The position numbers were made by a program, and so were the translations under genes. 64,000 nucleotides of DNA, from assembly GCF_900105515.1 (NCBI RefSeq), contig NZ_FNSY01000001.1, forward strand, positions 6,126,001 to 6,190,000. Direction: 5' to 3'. This DNA is from Streptomyces sp. 2131.1. GTDB taxonomy: Bacteria; Actinomycetota; Actinomycetes; Streptomycetales; Streptomycetaceae. The notes under the pieces are model-generated. The model did no database searches, had not been told where the DNA came from, and saw only the letters and a list, made by a program, of their open reading frames with translations. The first letter of the stretch is position 1. Each line of letters starts with the position of its first letter. Positions 48,631-57,980 of the stretch are shown piece after piece.

Positions 48631-49203
48631 ATGCGCGCACCCATCGGCTCCTTCGAGGACGCCCGCCCCGCCGTCGACCGTCAGGACCTGCTCACCGCAC
48701 CGGTGGCCGAGGCGGTGCGCACCGGCTGGGGAGGCATCACCCCCGACCAGGTCCTGCACGTGGACACCGACCCGGAGATCGCCGACACCGCGGCCTTCGT
48801 CGCCCACCACGGAGCCGACCTGCTGAACCACTCGGCGAACTGCGTGGTCCTCTCCGGCAAGCGCGGCGGCGAGGCCACGCTCGGCGCCTGCGTCGTGCTG
48901 TCCCACTCCCGCGTGGACGTGAACGGCGTCGCCCGCAAGCACCTCGGCCTGCGCAAGGCGCGCTTCGCCTCGATGGACACGGCAGTCGGCGAGACCGGCA
49001 TGGAGTACGGCGGCATCACGCCCGTCGGCCTGCCGGCCGCCTGGCCGCTGCTCATCGACTCCGCCGTCGTGGACGAGGAGTGGGTGCTGATCGGCAGCGG
49101 TTCACGCCGCGGCAAGCTGATCCTCACCGGCAAGGCGCTGGCCGCACTCCCGGGCGCGGTGGTGCTGGAGGGCCTGGGCGTACGCGCGCCGGAAGCCGCC
49201 TAG
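48631..49203 (+). CDS. YbaK/EbsC-family aminoacyl-tRNA deacylase-like protein
   Basis: 190 residues with the YbaK/ProX fold pattern (ADTAAFVAHHGADLLNHSANCVVLSGKRGGEATLGACVVLSHSRVDVNGVARKHLG, then KARFASMDTAVGETGMEYGGITPVGLP). GMEYGGITPVG is the conserved editing-domain loop. Proteins of this family deacylate mischarged tRNAs such as Cys- or Ala-tRNA(Pro). An ATG start (48631) is preferred to the GTG three codons earlier. Its stop overlaps that of the convergent CoA-binding protein gene. Confidence 0.88.
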   Translation: MRAPIGSFEDARPAVDRQDLLTAPVAEAVRTGWGGITPDQVLHVDTDPEIADTAAFVAHHGADLLNHSANCVVLSGKRGGEATLGACVVLSHSRVDVNGVARKHLGLRKARFASMDTAVGETGMEYGGITPVGLPAAWPLLIDSAVVDEEWVLIGSGSRRGKLILTGKALAALPGAVVLEGLGVRAPEAA

Positions 49204-49607
49204 CCGAGCCGCGGGATCTCGATGGCCGGGCAGCGGTCCATCACCATGTCCAGCCCGGCCGCCCGGGTGCGCTCGTACGCCTCCTCGTCGACCACGCCGA
49301 GCTGGAACCAGACGGCCTTCGCCCCCGCGGCGACCGCCTCGTCGGCCACCGCACCGGCCAGGTCGCTGTTGACGAAGACATCCACCACGTCCACCGGGAA
49401 CGGTATGTCCGCCAGCGAGGCGTACCCCTCCTCGCCGTGCACCCGTTCCGCCTTCGGATGCACCGGGACCACGCGCTTGCCGAAGCGCTGTAGCACCTCG
49501 GCGACCCCGTAGGCCGCGCGGCTGCGGTTGTCGGACAGCCCCACCACGGCCCAGGTGTCGCCGCTGTCTTCCAGAATCCTGCGGATCGTCTCCGTGTCTG
49601 CGTACAT
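49200..49607 (-). CDS. CoA-binding domain protein (YccU-type)
   Basis: 135 residues, a single CoA-binding Rossmann domain: WAVVGLSDNRSRAAYGVAEVLQRFGKRVVPVHPK and VDVFVNSDLAGAVADEAVAAGAKAVWFQLG, ending VMDRCPAIEIPRLG. This is the YccU family, similar to the N-terminal part of succinyl-CoA synthetase-like enzymes. Its physiological role is unclear. Overlaps the YbaK gene by four bases tail to tail. Confidence 0.9.
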   Translation of the reverse strand: MYADTETIRRILEDSGDTWAVVGLSDNRSRAAYGVAEVLQRFGKRVVPVHPKAERVHGEEGYASLADIPFPVDVVDVFVNSDLAGAVADEAVAAGAKAVWFQLGVVDEEAYERTRAAGLDMVMDRCPAIEIPRLG

Positions 49608-49666
49608 GATCCGCACAACCTGCGGCCCGCTCCGGCCATTCCCGCAGGTGCGCATAGGGTGGCGGG

Positions 49667-50293
49667 ATGCAGGAGCAGTACCGGACCGTCGCCCGCGCGG
49701 GCGTCCACGAGAGCGAGATCAACCGGTCCCGCTTCCTCTGCGCGCTCGCCCCCGCGGCCACCGAGGAGGAGGCGCAGGAGTTCGTCGCCCGCGTCCGCAG
49801 GGAACACCCGACGGCCACGCACAACTGCTACGCGTACGTGATCGGCGCCGACGCCTCCGTACAGAAGGCCAGTGACGACGGCGAGCCCGGCGGCACCGCC
49901 GGAGTCCCCATGCTCCAGATGCTGACGCGCCGCGAGGTCTGCTACGTCGTCGCCGTCGTCACCCGCTACTACGGAGGTGTGAAGCTGGGCGCCGGCGGAC
50001 TGATCCGGGCGTACGGGGGAGTGGTCGGCGAGGCCCTCGACGCCCTCGGCACCCGCACCCGCCGCCGCTTCCGGCTCGCCACCGTCACGGTCGGCCACCA
50101 GCGGGCGGGCAGGCTGGAGAACGAACTGCGGGCCACCGGACGGACCGTGCGCGAGGTCCGGTACGCGGCCGAGGTGACGATCGAGATCGCGCTGCCCGAC
50201 GCCGACGTCGAGGAGTTCCGCCGCTGGCTGGCCGACGCCACGGCGGGCGAGGCGCGGGTGGAACTGGGCGGTGAGGCGTACGACGACGCGTGA
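49667..50293 (+). CDS. YigZ/IMPACT-family protein
   Basis: 208 residues with the UPF0029 signature GEPGGTAGVPMLQML and RYYGGVKLGAGGLIRAY, the conserved IMPACT N-terminal fold, followed by a small C-terminal domain (VEEFRRWLADATAG). The family links to translation regulation (eukaryotic IMPACT) but bacterial function is undetermined. Short divergent gap to the CoA-binding gene. Confidence 0.92.
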   Translation: MQEQYRTVARAGVHESEINRSRFLCALAPAATEEEAQEFVARVRREHPTATHNCYAYVIGADASVQKASDDGEPGGTAGVPMLQMLTRREVCYVVAVVTRYYGGVKLGAGGLIRAYGGVVGEALDALGTRTRRRFRLATVTVGHQRAGRLENELRATGRTVREVRYAAEVTIEIALPDADVEEFRRWLADATAGEARVELGGEAYDDA

Positions 50294-50407
50294 CGCGGGT
50301 GTCCGGAAGGTCCTTCGCGGACGTGCCCCGGGCCCCCGGCGTGATGGGACACTGTGGGACGTGAGGGCACAGGGGCGGAGGAAGCGCATGCGGACCGGAG
50401 CCGGGTC

Positions 50408-51574
50408 TTGAGGATTCTGCACACATCGGACTGGCACCTGGGCCGGTCGTTCCACCGGGTCCCCCTGCTCGACGCGCAGGCCGCCTACCTCGACCACCTG
50501 GTGGCGGCCGTCCACGATTACGAGGCCGACGCCGTCGTCGTGGCGGGTGACGTGTACGACAGGGCGGTGCCCCCGCTCAGCGCCGTGCGCCTCTTCGACG
50601 ACGTCCTGCACCGGCTCGCCGACGCCGGAGTGCCCACGGTGATGATCTCCGGCAATCACGACTCGGCCCGCCGGCTCGGCGTCGGCGCCGGGCTCATCGG
50701 CCGGGCGGGCATCCATCTGCGGACCGACCCCGAGCACTGCGCCACCCCCGTCGTGCTCCCCGACGCACACGGCGACGTCGCGTTCTACGGGCTCCCGTAC
50801 CTGGAACCCGCCCTGGTCAAGGACACCTTCAAGGCCGAGCGCGCCGGGCACGAGGCCGTACTGACCGCCGCCATGGACCGAGTCCGCGCCGACCTCGCCG
50901 GACGCCCCGATTCCACCCGGTCCGTCGTCCTCGCCCACGCCTTCGTCGCCGGCGGCGAGCCCAGCGACAGCGAACGCGACATCACCGTCGGCGGCGTCGC
51001 CGCGGTCCCGGCCGGCGTCTTCGACGGCGTCGACTACGTGGCCCTCGGCCACCTCCACGGCAGCCAGGCCGTCACCGACCGCGTCCGCTACTCGGGCTCA
51101 CCGCTCGCGTACTCCTTCTCCGAGGCCACCCACCGCAAGACCATGTGGCTCATCGACCTGGACGCCTCGGGCGCCGTCACCGGCGAACGCGTCGACTGCC
51201 CGGTGCCGCGCCGCCTCGCCCGGCTGCGCGGCCGGCTCGACGACCTCCTCGACGACCCCGCGCTCGACCGCCACGAGGAAGCCTGGGTCGAGGCCACCCT
51301 CACCGACCCGGTCCGCCCCGCCGACCCCATGGCCCGGCTCACCGAACGCTTCCCGCACACCCTCAGCCTCGTATTCGAACCGGAGCGGGCACCCGACGAC
51401 CCGGACGTCTCGTACGCCCGCCGGCTGCGCGGCCGCGACGACCAGAGCATCGCGGAGGACTTCGTGGCCCACGTACGCGGCGGCTCCGGGACCGACGAGC
51501 ACGAACGGGCGGTGCTGCGCGGCGCCTTCGACCACGTACGCGTCGACGACGGCGTCCGCGAGGTGAACCGATGA
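50408..51574 (+). CDS. sbcD: Exonuclease subunit SbcD
   Basis: 388 residues. Calcineurin-like metallophosphatase motifs in order: ILHTSDWHLGRSFH, VVVAGDVYDRAVP, MISGNHDSARRLG, VLAHAFVAGG, ALGHLHGSQ. With SbcC it forms the Mre11/Rad50-type nuclease that opens hairpins and trims DNA ends. The TTG start (LRILHTSDWH) is consistent with the family N-terminus; the longer frame begins upstream without homology. The stop overlaps the sbcC ATG (ATGA). Confidence 0.95.
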   Translation: MRILHTSDWHLGRSFHRVPLLDAQAAYLDHLVAAVHDYEADAVVVAGDVYDRAVPPLSAVRLFDDVLHRLADAGVPTVMISGNHDSARRLGVGAGLIGRAGIHLRTDPEHCATPVVLPDAHGDVAFYGLPYLEPALVKDTFKAERAGHEAVLTAAMDRVRADLAGRPDSTRSVVLAHAFVAGGEPSDSERDITVGGVAAVPAGVFDGVDYVALGHLHGSQAVTDRVRYSGSPLAYSFSEATHRKTMWLIDLDASGAVTGERVDCPVPRRLARLRGRLDDLLDDPALDRHEEAWVEATLTDPVRPADPMARLTERFPHTLSLVFEPERAPDDPDVSYARRLRGRDDQSIAEDFVAHVRGGSGTDEHERAVLRGAFDHVRVDDGVREVNR

Positions 51575-54500
51575 GGCTCCACACCCTGCGCGTCACCGCG
51601 TTCGGCCCCTTCGGCGCCACCCAGGAAATCGACTTCGACGTCCTCTCCGCCGCCGGCCTCTTCCTGCTGCACGGACCGACCGGAGCCGGGAAGACCTCCG
51701 TCCTGGACGCCGTCTGCTACGCCCTGTACGGGGCGGTCCCCGGCGCCCGGCAGAGCCCCGGCACCTCGCTGCGCAGCGACCACGCTCCGGTGGACCTGCC
51801 GACCGAGGTCCAGCTGGACCTCACCGTCGGCGGACGCCGCCTGGAGATCACCCGGCGCCCGGCCCAGCCCCGCCCCAAGAAGCGCGGCGGCGGCCACACC
51901 ACGGAGAAGGCCCAGACCTGGCTGCGCGAGTACGACCCGGAGGGCGGCTGGCGGGGGCTCAGCAAGTCGCACCAGGAGATCGGCGAGGAGATCACCCAGC
52001 TCGTCGGCATGAGCCGCGAGCAGTTCTGCCAGGTGGTCCTCCTGCCGCAGGGCGACTTCGCGCGCTTCCTGCGCGCCGACGCCGAAGCGCGCGGCCGGCT
52101 CCTCGGCCGCCTCTTCGACACCCGGCGCTTCGCGGCCGTCGAGGAACGCCTCGCCGAACTGCGCCGCACGGCCGAGGCGCAGGTCAAGGCCGGTGACGAC
52201 CAGATCCTCGCCCTCGCCCAGCGCATCGCCCAGGCGGCCGGCCCCGCCGCCCGCGAGTGCCCGATGCCCGACGTCCAGCCCGGCGACCCCGGCCTCGCGG
52301 ACGCGGTCCTCGACTGGGCCGCGACCGCCCGCAGCGGCGCCCGCGAACGGCTCGACATCGCCGCCTCCGTCCTGGCCACGGCGGAACACCGCCACGCCGC
52401 GGCCCGCCGCGTCCTGGACGACGAACGGGAACTCGCCGCTCTCCAGGAGCGGTACGCCGAGACCCGGCGCCGCGCCGACACCGTGGAGGCCGGCCGCGCC
52501 GCACACGAGGAGGCGCGCGAACGCCTCGCGCGCGCCCGCAAGGCGGACCTCGTCGGCCCGGCGCTCGACCTGCGCGAGGAGGCGGAGCGAGCGCACCGGC
52601 GGGCGAGTGAGGCCCGGGGCCGCGCCCGGGCACGGCTGCCCGAGACCCTGGCCGACGCGGGCGCCGAACAGCTCGCCGCCCTGGAGCACCGGCTCCGCGA
52701 GGAACTGGGCGGTCTCGAATCCGCGCGCCGGGCCGAGCAGCGCAGCGCCGAGATCGACGACGAACGCGCCGCCCTGGAGCGGCAGGCCCGCGCCGACGAC
52801 GAACTCGTCCGCGACTCCGAGAGCTGGCTCGCAGGATGGGAGACCGCCCGCCGAGACCTCCAGGCCCGCCTCGACGCGGCGCTGGAAGCCGCGACCCGTA
52901 CCGAACTGCTGGCCCGCCGCCTCGACCCGGCCCGCCGCCGCCTCGACGCGGCCCGCCGCCGGGACGCCCTGGCCGTCGACGTGACGGCCGCGGAGCAGCG
53001 GCTCGCCGACACCCGCGAACACGCCGTCTCCGCCCACGAACGCTGGCTCGACCTGCGGGAGCGCCGACTGCGCGACATCGCGGCCGAACTCGCCGGACAG
53101 CTCGCCGCCGGTGAACCCTGCGCGGTCTGCGGCGCGCCGGACCACCCGGCCCCGGCACGCCCCTCCGACGGCCACGTCGACCGGGCGACGGAGGAAGCGG
53201 CCGAACGCACCCACCGCGCGGCGGAGGAGGCCCGGGCGGAGGCGGACCAGGCCCTCGCGCTCGTCCGCGAACGCCACGCGAGGGCCGGCGCGGAGGCGGA
53301 GGGGACCGACGACGACAAGAGCGGCACCGCTCCCACCGTCGCCGCGCTCGCCGCCCTCGTGGACACCCTCTCCGGTGAGCACGCCGAGGCCTACCGCACC
53401 GCCGCGGGGGCGCATGCCGCCCGGGAGGCCCTGGCCGCCGCCGAGCGGGAGCAGCGGCGGCGCTCCGAGGAGCGGCAGCGGGCCGATCAGCGCGCCGCCG
53501 CACGCACCTCGCGGCGCGAGTCGCTGGACGGCGAACGGGCCTCGCTCGACGAGGTGCTGGACCGGGCGCGCGGCGGTTACGCCGGTGTCGCCGAGCACGC
53601 CGCAGTCCTTCAGCGACGGATCGCCCTGCTCGTCGAGGCGGCGGGCGCGGTGCGCGAGGAGGAGGCCGCGGCGGACCGGCTGAAGGAGGCCGACGACCGG
53701 CTCGCGGACGCCGCGTTCCGGGCCGGGTTCGAGACCCCGGAGGCAGCCGCCGCGACGCTGCTCGACGACGCGGGGCAGCGCACGCTCCAGCACCGGATCG
53801 ACGCCTGGCAGGCCGAGGCCGCCGCGGTCGCGGACCGGCTCGCCGAGACCGCGGCCCGGGACGCCGCCGACCGACCGCCCGCCGCGCCGGACACGGCCCG
53901 GGAGGCGTTCGACCGGGCCGAGCGCGCGCTCCGGGAGGCAGCCGCCGGACTCGACGCCGCCCGGGAGCGCTGCGCCGAACTCGGCAGGCTCTCGCGCCGA
54001 GCGGCGGACGAGGTGCGCGGGCTGGGTCCGGTGCGCGAGGAGTACGAACGCGTCGCCCGGCTCGCCGGGCTCACCGCGGGCACCTCGGCGGACAACGCGC
54101 GCAAGATGCGGCTGGAGGCGTACGTGCTCGCGGCCAGGCTGGAGCAGGTCGCGGCGGCGGCCACCGCCCGCTTGCAGCGCATGTCCTCCGGCCGCTACCA
54201 GCTCGTCCACTCCGACGCCCGCACCGGAGGCCGCCGGGCGGGGCTCGGCCTGCACGTCATCGACGCCTGGACCGGCCGTGAGCGAGACACCGCCACGCTC
54301 TCCGGCGGCGAGACGTTCTTCGCCTCGCTCGCCCTGGCGCTCGGCCTCGCCGACGTCGTGACCGACGAGGCCGGAGGCGTACGGCTGGACACGCTGTTCA
54401 TCGACGAGGGGTTCGGCAGCCTCGACGACCAGACGCTCGACGAGGTACTCGACGTGCTCGACTCGTTGCGCGAGCGGGACCGCAGCGTCGGCATCGTCAG

Positions 54501-54609
54501 CCATGTCGCGGACCTGCGCCGCCGTATCCCCATCCAGCTGGAGGTGGTGAAGGAGCGGCACGGGTCCGCGGTGCGGCTCCGCGCCGGGGCGGACGGGCTC
54601 AGCGACTGA
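51571..54609 (+). CDS. sbcC: Exonuclease subunit SbcC
   Basis: 1012 residues with an N-terminal ABC half (Walker A HGPTGAGKTSVLDA, Q-loop LLPQGDFARFLRA), a long coiled-coil arm and a central zinc hook (GEPCAVCGAPDHP, the CxxC pair at about 516). The C-terminal half has signature LSGGETFFASLALALGLADVV and Walker B LFIDEGFGSLD. Rad50-like ATPase of the SbcCD complex for double-strand break end processing. Translationally coupled to sbcD; convergent with an Lrp-family gene, overlapping by 11 bases. Confidence 0.95.
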   Translation: MRLHTLRVTAFGPFGATQEIDFDVLSAAGLFLLHGPTGAGKTSVLDAVCYALYGAVPGARQSPGTSLRSDHAPVDLPTEVQLDLTVGGRRLEITRRPAQPRPKKRGGGHTTEKAQTWLREYDPEGGWRGLSKSHQEIGEEITQLVGMSREQFCQVVLLPQGDFARFLRADAEARGRLLGRLFDTRRFAAVEERLAELRRTAEAQVKAGDDQILALAQRIAQAAGPAARECPMPDVQPGDPGLADAVLDWAATARSGARERLDIAASVLATAEHRHAAARRVLDDERELAALQERYAETRRRADTVEAGRAAHEEARERLARARKADLVGPALDLREEAERAHRRASEARGRARARLPETLADAGAEQLAALEHRLREELGGLESARRAEQRSAEIDDERAALERQARADDELVRDSESWLAGWETARRDLQARLDAALEAATRTELLARRLDPARRRLDAARRRDALAVDVTAAEQRLADTREHAVSAHERWLDLRERRLRDIAAELAGQLAAGEPCAVCGAPDHPAPARPSDGHVDRATEEAAERTHRAAEEARAEADQALALVRERHARAGAEAEGTDDDKSGTAPTVAALAALVDTLSGEHAEAYRTAAGAHAAREALAAAEREQRRRSEERQRADQRAAARTSRRESLDGERASLDEVLDRARGGYAGVAEHAAVLQRRIALLVEAAGAVREEEAAADRLKEADDRLADAAFRAGFETPEAAAATLLDDAGQRTLQHRIDAWQAEAAAVADRLAETAARDAADRPPAAPDTAREAFDRAERALREAAAGLDAARERCAELGRLSRRAADEVRGLGPVREEYERVARLAGLTAGTSADNARKMRLEAYVLAARLEQVAAAATARLQRMSSGRYQLVHSDARTGGRRAGLGLHVIDAWTGRERDTATLSGGETFFASLALALGLADVVTDEAGGVRLDTLFIDEGFGSLDDQTLDEVLDVLDSLRERDRSVGIVSHVADLRRRIPIQLEVVKERHGSAVRLRAGADGLSD

Positions 54610-55045
54610 TCGGCCGTCCCGGCAGCGGCGAGGAGTAGACGACGCTGGTGGTGACGGACCCGAGCGCGCCGATCTTCCCGGAAACGGTCTCCAGATGACT
54701 CATGGAGCGCGCCGTCACCTTCAGCACGAAGCAGTCGTCACCGGTGACGTGATGGGCCTCCACGATCTCCGGCGTGGTGTCGAGCAGGTCGTGGAACGGC
54801 TTGTAGTTGCCGTTCGGATACCGCAGGCGTACGAAAGCGAGGATCGGCAGCCCGAGCCGTTCCGGATCGACCACGGCCGCGTACCCGCTGATGATCCCGG
54901 CCTCCTCCAGCCGGCGGACCCGCTCGGTCACGGCGCTCGGCGACATGGCCACCGCCCGCGCGAGCTCCGCGAACGAGGCGCGGCCCTCGCGCTGCAGCAC
55001 ATCGAGAATGCGCCAGTCGGTGGCGTCCGGGGAATAGTCGCTCAT
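54599..55045 (-). CDS. Lrp/AsnC-family transcriptional regulator
   Basis: 148 residues with an AsnC-type winged helix (DWRILDVLQREGRASFAELARAVAMSPSAVTERVRRLEEAGII) and the RAM ligand-binding domain (VVDPERLGLPILAFVRLR..., HHVTGDDCFVLKVTARSM). Controls amino-acid or related metabolism. The divergent neighbour is a rhodanese gene, a plausible target. The start (MSDYSPD) is typical; an upstream in-frame start adds 27 residues. Confidence 0.9.
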   Translation of the reverse strand: MSDYSPDATDWRILDVLQREGRASFAELARAVAMSPSAVTERVRRLEEAGIISGYAAVVDPERLGLPILAFVRLRYPNGNYKPFHDLLDTTPEIVEAHHVTGDDCFVLKVTARSMSHLETVSGKIGALGSVTTSVVYSSPLPGRPISR

Positions 55046-55138
55046 AGGGACAGAGAACCGGGGAATCCCCGGCGGATCAAGCTCGCTGCCGGGAATCCCG
55101 CCTTCCGGACCGGCGGCGCCGATCATAGATTTTCAGGC

Positions 55139-55627
55139 ATGACCTCCCAGCCCGGCGCCCTTGCCGCCCACCCCGTCCTGAGCGTCCCGCCCGCCGAACC
55201 GGCCGCAGCGGCCGCCTACTTCGGCGCCTCGCTCGCCTTCCACGCCGACGTCTCGGACGTCGCGGCCGCCCTCGCCGGCGGAGGCGACCCCGGCTTCGTC
55301 CTGCTCGACTCCCGGTCCACCGAGTCCTGGGACCAGGGGCACATCCCGGGCGCCGTGCACCTGCCGACGGCGCTCATCGCCGAGCAGGCACCCCGGCTCC
55401 TCGATCCGGCCGTGCCGGTGGTCACGTACTGCTGGGGCCCCGGCTGCAACGGCGCCACTCGCGCCGCACTCGCCCTGGCCCGGCTCGGCTACCGGGTCAA
55501 GGAGATGCTGGGCGGCTTCGAGTACTGGGCGCGCGAGGGATTCCCGTACGAGACCTGGGAGGGCGAAGGGAAGCGCGCCGCCGACCCGCTGACCGCACCG
55601 GCCGGCACCGACGACTGCGGCTGCTGA
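55139..55627 (+). CDS. Rhodanese-domain protein (sulfurtransferase-like)
   Basis: 162 residues, single rhodanese domain: VLLDSRSTESWDQGHIPGAVHLPTALI with the active-site Cys loop VTYCWGPGCNGATRAALALA. The loop is longer than in classical rhodaneses. The C-terminus ends DDCGC. It may bind or transfer sulfur to an acceptor, perhaps with redox function. Divergent from the Lrp gene. Confidence 0.88.
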   Translation: MTSQPGALAAHPVLSVPPAEPAAAAAYFGASLAFHADVSDVAAALAGGGDPGFVLLDSRSTESWDQGHIPGAVHLPTALIAEQAPRLLDPAVPVVTYCWGPGCNGATRAALALARLGYRVKEMLGGFEYWAREGFPYETWEGEGKRAADPLTAPAGTDDCGC

Positions 55628-55633
55628 CGACGA

Positions 55634-55663
55634 CCGGTCCCGGGGAGGGTTCCCCGGGACCGG
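55634..55663. terminator. Bidirectional terminator, 12-bp perfect stem
   Basis: CCGGTCCCGGGG and complement with a 6-base loop, between the convergent rhodanese and DUF885 genes. Confidence 0.8.
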
Positions 55664-55675
55664 CCGCCGGCGGAC

Positions 55676-57361
55676 TCAGAGGTTCGACAGCTCCTCGACC
55701 AGATCGTCCAGACCCAGCGGGCCCTGCGACAGGGCCGCCATGTGCCACGCCTTGAGGTCGAACGCCTCCCCGTGCGCGGCGCGGGCGTTCTCCCGGCCCA
55801 GCAGCCAGGCGCGCTCGCCGAGCTTGTAGCCGATCGCCTGGCCCGGCATCGAGAGGTAGCGGGTCAGCTCGCTCTCCACGAAGTCGGCCGGCCGGCTGCT
55901 GTGCGTGCCGAAGAACTCCTGCGCCAGCTCCGGCGTCCACCGCTCACCCGGGTGGAACGGCGAATCGGCCGGGATCTCCAGGCCCACGTGCATGCCGATG
56001 TCCACGATCACCCGGCAGGCGCGCATCATCTGCGCGTCCAGATAACCGAGCCGGCGCTCCGGGTCGGGCAGGAAGCCCAGCTCGTCCATCAGCCGCTCCG
56101 CGTACAGCGCCCAGCCCTCGGCGTTGGCGCTGACGATGCCGACGGTCGCCTGGTAGCGCGACAGGCTCTCCGCCACGTGCACCCACTGGGCGAGCTGCAG
56201 GTGATGACCGGGAACGCCCTCGTGGTACCAGGTGGACACCAGGTCGTACACCGGGAAGCGGGTCTCGCCCATCGTCGGCAGCCAGGTGCGCCCGGGGCGC
56301 GAGAAGTCCTCGGACGGGCCCGTGTAGTACGGGGCGGCGGCGCCGCCGGGCGGGGCGATCCGGGACTCCACCCGGCGGACCCGCTCGGCCAGTTCGAAGT
56401 GCGTGCCGTCCAGCGCTTCGATGGCCTCGTCCATCAGCCCCTGGAGCCACGCCTGGACCTCGTCGACGCCTTCGATGTGCTCGCCGTGCACGTCGAGATG
56501 GGCGAGGGCCTCCCAGGGCCCCGCGCCCGGCAGCACCTTCCCGGCCTCGGTCTTCATCTCGGCGAGCAGCCGGTGGTACTCGGACCAGCCGTACGCGTAC
56601 GCCTCGTCGAGATCCAGGTCGGTGCCGTTGAAGTAGCGCGACCAGCGGGCGTACCGCTCGCGGCCCACCGTGTCGGGCTCGCCCTCGATCCCGGGGGCGT
56701 AGACCTCGCGCATCCATCGCCGCAGTTCGTCCAGGGCGCCGGTGGCCTGCGCGGCGGCCTCGTCGAGCTCCGGACGCAGGCTGTCCGGGCCGCCGGCGGC
56801 GAAGTCCCCGAAGAAACCGTTGGTGCCGTCCCCGACCCACTCGTCGAGCTGCTCGATGAACGTGGCGGTGGGGCGCGGACCGCCGTACAGCTTGCGCTCC
56901 AGACCGAGCGCGAGCGACTCCTGGTAACCGGCCAGCGACGCCGGAACCGCGCGCAGCCGCTCGACCACCGCTGCCCAGTCCTCCTCCGTCTCGGTGGGCA
57001 TCAGCGTGAAGGCCTGACGCACCGAGTGCGCCGGGGAGTGCAGGTTGGAGACGGCCCGCAGCCCCTCGTCCGCCTCGTGGACGGCGAGCTCGGCCGTCAG
57101 GCGCTCCCGCAGCAGCCGGCCGCAGCGGCGCTCGGCGTCGTCGGCCGCGCCGGGCAGCTGTTCAGCGGCGTCCAGCCTCGCGAGGGTGTCCCGGGCCAGC
57201 GCGGCCAGCTTCTCCTGGCCGGCGGGGGAGAAGTCGGGAAGGCGACGCGAGCTTGCCGCGACACCCAGATAGGTGCCGGAGATCGGGTCGAGTTCGATGA
57301 ATGCGTCGACGTAGGCGTCGGCGACCTGACGCGGCAGTGCGCTGTTGGAAGAGTCTGACAT
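55676..57361 (-). CDS. DUF885-family (zinc metallopeptidase-like) protein
   Basis: 561 residues, entirely helical by composition. It has the DUF885 landmark YHEGVPGHHLQLAQW (an HExxxH-type pair of histidines) and later NAEGWALYAERLMDELGFL, which supplies further metal or catalytic residues. The fold of this family resembles M3/M32-type metallopeptidases. Soluble and cytosolic by sequence, without a signal peptide. The start MSDSSNSALPRQ is supported by frame and a short upstream leader; no operon partner on the same strand within 36 bases upstream except the separate Lrp gene. Confidence 0.85.
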   Translation of the reverse strand: MSDSSNSALPRQVADAYVDAFIELDPISGTYLGVAASSRRLPDFSPAGQEKLAALARDTLARLDAAEQLPGAADDAERRCGRLLRERLTAELAVHEADEGLRAVSNLHSPAHSVRQAFTLMPTETEEDWAAVVERLRAVPASLAGYQESLALGLERKLYGGPRPTATFIEQLDEWVGDGTNGFFGDFAAGGPDSLRPELDEAAAQATGALDELRRWMREVYAPGIEGEPDTVGRERYARWSRYFNGTDLDLDEAYAYGWSEYHRLLAEMKTEAGKVLPGAGPWEALAHLDVHGEHIEGVDEVQAWLQGLMDEAIEALDGTHFELAERVRRVESRIAPPGGAAAPYYTGPSEDFSRPGRTWLPTMGETRFPVYDLVSTWYHEGVPGHHLQLAQWVHVAESLSRYQATVGIVSANAEGWALYAERLMDELGFLPDPERRLGYLDAQMMRACRVIVDIGMHVGLEIPADSPFHPGERWTPELAQEFFGTHSSRPADFVESELTRYLSMPGQAIGYKLGERAWLLGRENARAAHGEAFDLKAWHMAALSQGPLGLDDLVEELSNL

Positions 57362-57396
57362 GTGGACATCCTCGTACGCGAAGGGGCTCCACGTCA

Positions 57397-57921
57397 CTAT
57401 CGATCGGCGTGACGGACCTGACCCGGGACCGGACCGGCCGTCGTTCCGGGCCCGGCGGGGAGCAGCGGGCCGCACTCCCACTGCTGGAAGATCAGCCGTG
57501 TCTCCACCCGTGCCACCTCGCGGCGCGAGGTGAACTCGTCGAGCACGAGCCGCTGGAGATCCGCCGTGTCCGTCACGGCCACATGCACCAGATAGTCGTC
57601 CGGGCCGGTCAGGTGGAACAGGGCACGCGACTCCGGCAGCGACCGGATCCGCTCGACGAACGGCCCGATCAGCTCCCGGCGGTGCGGACGTACCTGTACG
57701 GAGAGCAGCGCTTCGAGCCCCCGCCCGAGCCGGGCCGGGTCCAGCCGCAGCTGATGCCCGAGGATGACGCCGGTGCGGCGCAGCCGGGTCACCCGGTCCA
57801 GGCACGTCGAGGGGGCGACGCCGACCTCGGCCGCCAGCTCCCGGTAGGTCGTCCGGGCGTCGTTCTGCAACAGCCGCAGAATGTGGAGATCGACCGTGTC
57901 GAGAGCGACGGAATCAGTCAT
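57397..57921 (-). CDS. Lrp/AsnC-family regulator, next to transsulfuration gene
   Basis: 174 residues. The AsnC-type HTH is DLHILRLLQNDARTTYRELAAEVGVAPSTCLDRVTRLRRTGVI, and the RAM domain is FHLTGPDDYLVHVAVTDTADLQRLVLDEF. The C-terminus is Pro/Gly-rich. Divergent from the PLP transsulfuration gene with 59 bases between; Lrp-type regulators beside Cys/Met-gamma lyases commonly control them in response to amino acids. Confidence 0.9.
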   Translation of the reverse strand: MTDSVALDTVDLHILRLLQNDARTTYRELAAEVGVAPSTCLDRVTRLRRTGVILGHQLRLDPARLGRGLEALLSVQVRPHRRELIGPFVERIRSLPESRALFHLTGPDDYLVHVAVTDTADLQRLVLDEFTSRREVARVETRLIFQQWECGPLLPAGPGTTAGPVPGQVRHADR

Positions 57922-57980
57922 TCGCCGAACGTAGCACGGGGTTTCGGCAGGCTGTTCCGGTGAGCGTTCAGAGTGCTGGC

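Noticed and set aside
51088..54561. 1157-codon minus-strand open frame opposite sbcC
   Set aside because: Antisense shadow of sbcC, low complexity and without recognisable domains.
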